This document shows, piece after piece, positions 57,449 through 64,000 of a stretch of DNA of 64,000 nt. Location of the stretch: NCBI GenBank assembly GCA_963932465.1, contig OZ010787.1:29392087-29456086 (forward strand), read 5' to 3'. The position numbers were made by a program, and so were the translations under genes. This stretch comes from Maratus speciosus. Taxonomy: Eukaryota > Arthropoda > Arachnida > Araneae > Salticidae. Positions within the stretch are counted from its first letter, which is position 1; every line of letters starts with the position of its first letter. The notes under the pieces are model-generated. The model did not search any database and was not told the DNA's origin. It saw nothing but the letters and a program-made list of their open reading frames with translations.

Positions 57449-58292
57449 GACTGCCGTGTTTACTTGTGTAATAGTCTCACCCCTGATTTGAAGCAGAAAA
57501 AATCGTCAAACTATTTTCTTTTCATGAATTGAATGGATGAAAAAATTATGAAAGATTGGGTTCGCAACGTTTGGAAGAAAAGGTCTTGAGCATTGCTAAA
57601 AAAAACAGCCATGCTGGTACTTGATAGTTTCCGAAGACATTTTGTTGATGATGTAAAGAAAAAACTTTCAGAAGGCAAAACAGATCTTGTGATAATTCCC
57701 GGAGGAGTCAAAGAGATTCTGCAAGACAATATAAGACCAGTATATGGATATTGGATAATCAATGGGAACAACGAGAAAATTCCCAGTGGAAAAGTAAGGC
57801 GCCCATCCCTGGAACTAATGTGTAGTTGGACATTACAAAGCTCGACTTTAATGACAAGCGATATAATTTCCAAAAAATTTTAAGAAGATGGGTATCTTTG
57901 ACGCTTTGGACGGAAGCGAAGATGACATTTTATGGAATGACGGAGATTCTTCAGACACCGACTCTCATTACAATAGTGATACTGAAACCTTTAGTAAAAG
58001 AAATTTATTATGATAATTTTTTGTTTAAATTTTCACAAAGATTATTTGTAAATTTTACATCTATAAAAATATTACCATAAAAAGAAAATGGTATTTAATA
58101 AACATCACATAATCTGGAAACATTTGGTAAGTTACTAATTTTATTATGTGTTTTTTTATACCAGTAATGTTTCAGCATTTCAGTGTACAATATTATGCAG
58201 TAGATTTCTCCGCATAATAGTTGCACCTAGACTTTCACAATAAAAATTTGGCAAAAAAAAGTGCGACTATTATGAGAGTAAACACAGTACTA
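57449..58292 (+). mobile_element. Internally deleted pogo-like element
   Basis: Left end GACTGCCGTGTTTACTTGTG (then TAATAGTCTCACC) and right end GTGCGACTATTATGAGAGTA (then AACACAGTAC) are inverted. Only the C-terminal part of the transposase remains between them, so roughly the first half of the gene is missing. The ends fit the pogo/Tigger branch of Tc1/mariner. Confidence 0.8.
57530..58010 (+). pseudogene. pogo/Tigger-like transposase fragment
   Basis: Pieces in several frames match the C-terminal half of DDE_1 (pogo, Tigger, jerky-type) transposases: LVLDSFRRHFVDDVKKKLSE with TDLVIIPGG (57615-57700, containing the second catalytic Asp of AMLVLDSF), a GKVRRPSLELMCSWTL block (about 57790-57835), and ISKKF before an out-of-frame GIFDALDGSEDDILWNDGDS (about 57890-57950). 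The segment after IIPGG lacks the usual LQ-LDV-NKPF stretch. Frameshifts and deletions make it non-functional. Confidence 0.85.
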
Positions 58293-60119
58293 TACAGTAT
58301 GAAGTCGATTTTTGCAAAGAATCTTCACTACTTACTTAAGAGGTTACTTCACTCACATGAAAACGCCTGCCCTGTAATATTAATCTTATAAGAAATTTTT
58401 TTTAAAGTATCTCATTTGCATTTCCATATTTTGAAATTATTCTGTATGCCAGCTGAGGTCGTTCTTTACAACAGCCGTTTTTTACTTTTTTGATTTTGTT
58501 TGCAGGTTTTTTTTCTGAGGCTATTTTTGTCTGAAAAAGATTAACGTCCTCATAAAAAAAAAAAGTGTATTTTAGAGATCGTCTTTAGTTACCCAATGCA
58601 AACAAAAGCATGGGAATGCAAACGAGATATTTAAAAAAAAATCTCCAAAAGATTAAGATTAGAAAGTGCATGTACTTGCCCAGATGTCATATACGGGCGG
58701 GGTTTTTTTCCGACGCCAGTTTGCAGAAAGTTCAAGACTGGCAGCGGTCGTCACAGATTTTCTTTTCTGTTTTGCATATTCTTTTTCATCAAGCCATTAC
58801 TTTGCTTCATGTTATTTTTAGCTCTTTATTATTTAATACAAAAAGTTGAGATTATTATTAATAACAATTCATAAAATACCTAAAAACACTACAGGTAAGT
58901 GATTGTTTGATTAATTAATGCTTCAATTGTTAAAATTTCGAAATATTTTTTATGACTGATTTGTGAATTTAGTATTTTCATTCTGTGACAGAGTCACAAA
59001 ACTTGCATTTTTTTCCATGTCTGACTGAAAAAAATAATTAACTTTTAATCTGCGACTGATTGATGAATTTTGAGATATTTTCATACAACTGACTGACAAA
59101 TTTTGCAAATTTTCTTTCGACGGAAAGATATGACATTTGTTCCCCCTTAAATTACTTATAATCTTGACATTAATGTAAACATTACCCTTAATCTCTGATT
59201 CATCTGATGTAAACAAACAGCCATTATTTGTGACATTAGTTGTAGATTTGTCCCCAAATCACTAATTTATAGGCATTTTAGAATTTTTTCAATTAATAAT
59301 ATAGAATTAATTGTGTTTGCTTGATGTTTATATATGAAATTATCTAAAAATTAGGGAGCTTCACATTACTTTTCTCCTCAAGTGGGCACACCTAGAAAAT
59401 AGTGTCAGAATGAACAAAGTAATAACTGTTCTTATGACGTAATTTTCTTTGAAAAAGTTTTGTTATGTGCAATTTTATTTAATAAAGTTTTGGGATTTTT
59501 TTTTAAAGAGAAATTATATGTGGCATTTATCGTACTTTATGAAATTCATATTTTCAAACTTGCATTGATAATTTCAGTTCTGTTCAATTTAAAAAAATTG
59601 ACGTATTTATGTTTGCTCTGTTTTTTTTTTTTTTTTTTAAATTGCACTGAAATGTATCGGAAAAATTTGAGTAAAATATTTTTATAAATGTCATCCTTCA
59701 ATTTAAGTATAATACATTATTAGCATTATATCTATGTATGTATATATATATATATATGATGTGGGAACGCTGCATCTCCTGACTGAATTTATCCCTGTGC
59801 ATTTGTTATGGTGAATGCTTTTCATTATGGGTGTTCTCAAATCCAAAGAGGTAACTTTATGACATACGTTTTAAATTATTTTTGTTTGGAAATGCATGAA
59901 ACTAGCAGGTGTTTTTGTTCAGAAACTATGTAATTGAAAGATGTTTTCAGACGTTTTACTTTACTGCAGAAACGCGGAATTCCGCTTTTTCAGCATTGAA
60001 TTTTATTATTCCTGGGATCAATGCAAATATGCATTAAAATTTGTTAACATTTTTAATGAGTTAAGGGTTGTAGTGGGAGTGTATGAAATATAACAAAAAC
60101 GTGACTACGAACCGCACCA
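58293..60119. other. Unassigned stretch
   Basis: No gene supported. Short open frames at 58610-58849 and 59460-59687 (plus) and 58950-59216 (minus) carry no recognised motif. A TA microsatellite lies at about 59737-59757. Confidence 0.4.
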
Positions 60120-62215
60120 AATTGAGCACAATTGTCAAAGGATCATGGAAAAAATGCAATTAATGTCAAAGAATCATGGGAAAAATGCGATTTTCGTCAA
60201 AGGATTACAGGAAAAAATGCGACTCCCGTCAAAGGATCGCTGGGAAACGCAATTTTCGTCAAAGGATCGCTGGGAAACGCAATTTTCGTCAAAGGATCGC
60301 GGGGAAACGCAATTTTCATCAAAGGATTGCCGGAAAAATGAGATTTTCATTAAAGGATCACGAAAAAGACACGATTTCCATCAAAGAATTGCAAAAAAAC
60401 ATGATTTTTGCCAATAGATCGTGTAAAATATGCAAGTTTATTCAAAAGGTCGTGCAAAATGCTTGAATTTCTTCGAAAGATCGTGTAATATACGAATTTC
60501 TTCGAAGGGTCGTGGGAAAAACGTGAATTTCGCCAAAGAATCACAAAAAAATATGACTTTTGTCAAATGATCGCAGAAAAAATACAAATGTCGTTCAAAG
60601 ATCGTGGAAAATATGCGAATTTCTTTGAAAGATCTTGCGAAAAAATGTGATTTTCGCCAAAGAATTGTGTAAAATATGCGAATTTCATCGAAAGACCATG
60701 TAATATGCGAATTTCTTTGAAAGGTCATGGAAAAAACACTAATTTTGTCAAAGAATCGCGAAAAAATGTGATTTTTGTCAAATGATCGCAAAAAAATGCG
60801 TATTTCGTCAAATAATCGTGTAAAATATGTGAATTTCATCGAAAGATCGTGCGAAATATGCATATTTTGTCGAAAGATCGGGTAATATGCAAATTTCTTT
60901 GAGAGGTCGTGGAAAAAACGTGAATTTCGCCAAAGAATCACAAAAAAATATGATTTTTGTCAAATGATCGTAGAAAAAATGCAAATGTCGTTAAAAGATC
61001 GTGGAAAACATGCAAATTTCTTCGAAGGAGATTGCAAAAAAATGTGATTTTCGCCAAAGGATCGTGTAAAATATGCGAATTTTGTCGAAAGACCATGTAA
61101 TATGCGAATTTCTTTGAAAGGTCACAGAAAAAACAAGAATTTTGTCAAAGAATCGCGAAAAAATGCGTATTTCATCAAATAATCGTGTAAAATATGTGAA
61201 TTTCTTCGAAAGATCGTGCGAAATATGCAAATTTTGTCGAAAGATCGGGTAATATGCAAATTTCTTTGAGAGGTCGTGGAAAAAACGTGAATTTCGCCAA
61301 AGAATCACAAAAAAATATGATTTTTGTCAAATGATCGCAGAAAAAATGCAAATGTCGTTAAAAGATCGTGGAAAACATGCAAATTTCTTCGAAGGATCTT
61401 GCAAAAAAATGTGATTTTTGCCAAAGGATTGTGTAAAATATGCAAATTTTGTCGAAAGACCATGTAATATGCGAATTTCTTTGAAAGGTCACAGAAAAAA
61501 ACAAGAATTTTGTCAAAGAATCGCGAAAAAATGTGATTTTTGTCAAATGATTGCGAAAAAAATGCATATTTCGTCAAATGATCGTGTAAAATATGTGAAT
61601 TTCTTCGAAAGATCGTGCAAAATATGAAAGTTTCTTTGAAAGATCGTGCGAAATATGCAAATTTTGTCGAAAGATAGTGTAATATGCAAATTTCGTTGAA
61701 AGGTTGTGGAAAAAACGCGAATTTTGCCAGAGAATCACAAAAAAATATGATTTTTGTCAAATGATCGCAGAAAAAATGCAAATGTCATTGAAAGATCGTG
61801 GAAAATATGCGAATTTCTTCAAAGGATCTTGCGAAAAAATGTGATTTTTGCCAAAGGATTGTGTAAAATATGCGAATTTTGTCGAAAGACCATGTAATAT
61901 GCAAATTTCTTTGAAAGGTCACGGAAAAAACACTAATTTTGTCAAAGAATCGCGAAAAAATGTGATTTTTGTCAAATGATCGCGAAAACAATGTGTATTT
62001 CGTCAAATGATCGTGTGAAATATGCAAATTTCTTCGAAAGATCGTGCAAAATATGCAAATTTCTTCGAAAGATCGTGTAATATGCAAATTTCTTTGAAAG
62101 GTCGTAGAAAACTGCAATTTTTGCCAAAGGATCGTGTAAAATAAGTGAATTTCTTCAAAAGGTCGTGCGAAATATGTGTATTTCCTCGAAAGATTGTGTA
62201 ATATGCAAATTTCTT
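60120..62215. repeat. Minisatellite array with higher-order repeats
   Basis: About 2.1 kb of diverged 28-44 bp units of the form TCAAAGGATCGTG-AAAATATGCGAATTTC. The first part (60230-60330) is a run of near-identical ~30 bp units with GTCAAAGGATCGCTGGGAAA. Further on, a group of units containing AATCACAAAAAAATATGA and AAAATGCAAATGTCGTT recurs near 60535, 60940, 61300 and 61735, i.e. every ~360-435 bp. Long minus-strand open frames here (e.g. 60438-60941) reflect the repeat and not a protein gene. Confidence 0.88.
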
Positions 62216-62224
62216 ACCACTTAT

Positions 62225-63690
62225 TCATGTTATGTACCTACGATGACCCTCCCTTTACATTCACACCAGGGGGGGGGGGTACTTTTCTAAATTTTGCCGA
62301 CATGCATCATGTGACATCTTTAGAAAGGTGTGTGGCTGCTTATTTGTATTAGCACCTTCGTGTCCCTCTCCCCGCCTGCCCCTCCCCCGTGGGAGGGCAT
62401 TTTTCTAAATTTTGCCATAGCCCCTCATGTGACATATCATTGAAAAGGCCTGTGACTGCTTAATCATTTTATGCACTTCTGGTGCTCTGCCCACCAATTT
62501 GCCCCCCCTGGGGGGTACTTTCCTAAATTTTGCTAACACCTGTCATGTGACATATCGTTGGAATGGCCTGTAACTGCTGAATCATTTTATGCACTTCCGG
62601 TACTCCTCCCCCACCCCCCACTTTGCCCCCCCAGGGGTGTACTTTCCTAAATTTTTCCGACACCCGTCATGTGACATATCGTTGGAAAGACCTGTGACTG
62701 CTTAATCATTTTATGCACTTCGGTACCACACCCACCACTTTGCCCCCAGTGGGGCACTTTACTAAATTTTCCCGACACCTGTCATGTAACATATCGTTGG
62801 AAAGGCCTTTGGCTGCTTAATCATTTTATGTACTTTCGGTACTCTGCCCGCTGCTTTGCCCCCTTAGGGGGGGGGGGGCACTTTCCTAAAATTTTCTGAC
62901 ACTAATCATGTGACATATCGTTGGAATGGCCTGTAACTGCTTAATCATTTTATGCACTTCCGGTACTCCTCCCCCACCCCCCACTTTGCCCCCCCAGGGG
63001 TGTACTTTACTAAATTTTCCTGACACCCGTCATGTGACATATCGTTCGAAAGGCCCTTGGCTGCTTAATCATTTTATGCTCTTCCGGTACTCCGCCCACT
63101 ACTTTGCCCCCCTGGGGGGCACTTTCCTAAATTTTTGTGACACCCATCATGTGACATATCGTTGGAAAGGCCTGTGACCGCTTAATCATTTTATGCACTT
63201 CCAGTACTCCGCCCACCACTTTGCCCCCCGGGGGGGCACTTTACTAAATTTTGCAGATACCCGTCATGTAACATATTGTTGGAAAGACCTGTGACTGCTT
63301 AATCATTTTATGCACTTCAGTACCACACCCACCACTTTGCCCCCCAGGGGGGCACTTTACTAAATTTTCCCAACACCTGTCATGTAACATATCGTTGGAA
63401 AGGCCTTTGGCTGCTTAATCATTTTATGTACTTTTGGTACTCTGCCCACTGCTTTGCCCCCCTTGGGGGGCACTTTACTAAATTTTTCTGATACCTGTCA
63501 TGTGACATATCGTTGGTAAGGCCTGTGACCGCTTAATCATTTTATGCATTTCTGGTGCTCCATCCACTACTCCCCCCCCCTTTGGAGGGCACTTTCCTAC
63601 ATTTTGCCGACACCCAAACCTGTGACCGCTTAATCATTTTATATACTTCCGCTGCTCCGTGCACTACTTTGCCCCCCTGAGGGCACTTTC
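62225..63690. repeat. ~117 bp satellite array
   Basis: Eleven units are marked by CATGTGACAT-type boxes at about 62308, 62425, 62543, 62668, 62782, 62907, 63031, 63148, 63264, 63381 and 63499, spaced 114-125 bp. Each also has TTTCCTAAATTTT, GGAAAGGCCTGTGACTGC, TTAATCATTTTATGCACTTC and a C-run/G-run pair such as TTTGCCCCCC-AGGGGGGCAC. The last unit near 63610 is shortened. Confidence 0.9.
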
Positions 63691-63764
63691 CTCAGGGAGG
63701 CAAAGTGGATACTCAGTAAAAAAAAAACTACATTTTTGAGGTCGATATAACTACAAAAAAACTG

Positions 63765-64000
63765 CAGTTGGAGAACTGCGGTGATTTGGCCGATTCCACT
63801 ACAGAATTTTTGCGGTCAATAAAACTGCGAATTTTCTGCAAATTTTTAATATTGATATAACTATAAATTTTCTGTAGAATTTTTGTGGTCAACACAACTG
63901 CTAAATTACTGCAGTTAGTAAACTGCGGTAATTTTGTAGTTCTATTGACCGCAAAAAATCTGTAGTGGAATCGGCCAAATCACCGCAGTTTTCCAACTGC
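63765..64000. mobile_element. Foldback element at window edge
   Basis: Left arm (GCAGTTGGAGAACTGCGGTG, GGCCGATTCCACTACAGA, 63765-63820) pairs with the right arm (63944-64000, GTAGTGGAATCGGCC, CACCGCAGTTTTCCAACTGC). Shorter internal repeats of ACTGCGAATTTTCTG and AACTATAAATTTTCTGTAG lie between. The right arm stops at the window end, so the element may continue. Confidence 0.75.

Noticed and set aside
60438..62117. Long minus-strand open frames rich in Phe, Ile, His and Lys
   Set aside because: They follow the tandem repeat unit and shift frame with unit length. No domain, start context or conservation supports a protein.

Overview
The window is AT-rich eukaryotic DNA from an animal, most likely an arthropod. 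The mariner, piggyBac, pogo-like, Penelope-like and Ty3-type coding sequences, and a repeat ORF I associate with arthropod genomes, all point that way. An arachnid is possible but not shown. I found no convincing host protein-coding gene, no rRNA, no intact tRNA and no CRISPR array. Every coding sequence I could recognise belongs to a mobile element, so this is an intergenic or intronic repeat landscape.

Layout. 1-4.7 kb: short inverted-repeat elements and a 3.5 kb foldback element that contains other elements. 5.7-8.9 kb: a broken mariner whose terminal ~130 bp is repeated four times in tandem, and which was hit by three short TTAA-flanked elements. 12.4-15.9 kb: a nearly intact piggyBac-like element with a split transposase gene. 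17.1-19.4 kb: a DNA element with ~675 bp inverted arms made of tandem repeats around a decayed ORF. 20-25.4 kb: many short MITEs of the TTAA (piggyBac-like) and 6-8 bp TSD (hAT-like) types. 27.9-30.7 kb: a second, decayed piggyBac-like element carrying two MITEs. 33.2-36.5 kb: a Penelope-like element with inverted pseudo-LTRs and hammerhead-like motifs. 38.2-40.7 kb: a chain of TTAA MITEs. 41.1-42.7 kb: a degenerate tandem array. 43.5-56.6 kb: a complete Ty3-type LTR retrotransposon with near-identical 1649 bp LTRs and a TATAC duplication. 57.4-58.3 kb: an internally deleted pogo-like element. 60.1-63.7 kb: two satellite-like arrays. 63.8-64.0 kb: a foldback element.

How it fits together. More than 25 short elements share a ~95-105 bp central core with inverted ACCAC/ACCAG ends and often an internal AAATAAGGC-like motif. 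The same core sits inside TTAA-flanked elements and inside elements with 6-8 bp duplications, so the core is shared across what look like different transposition systems. The TTAA elements also carry a short perfect or near-perfect palindrome near an end, and its sequence differs from family to family. Both autonomous piggyBac-like elements here have such palindromes near both ends. This suggests a family-specific recognition code for the transposase, which is my inference and not something the sequence proves.
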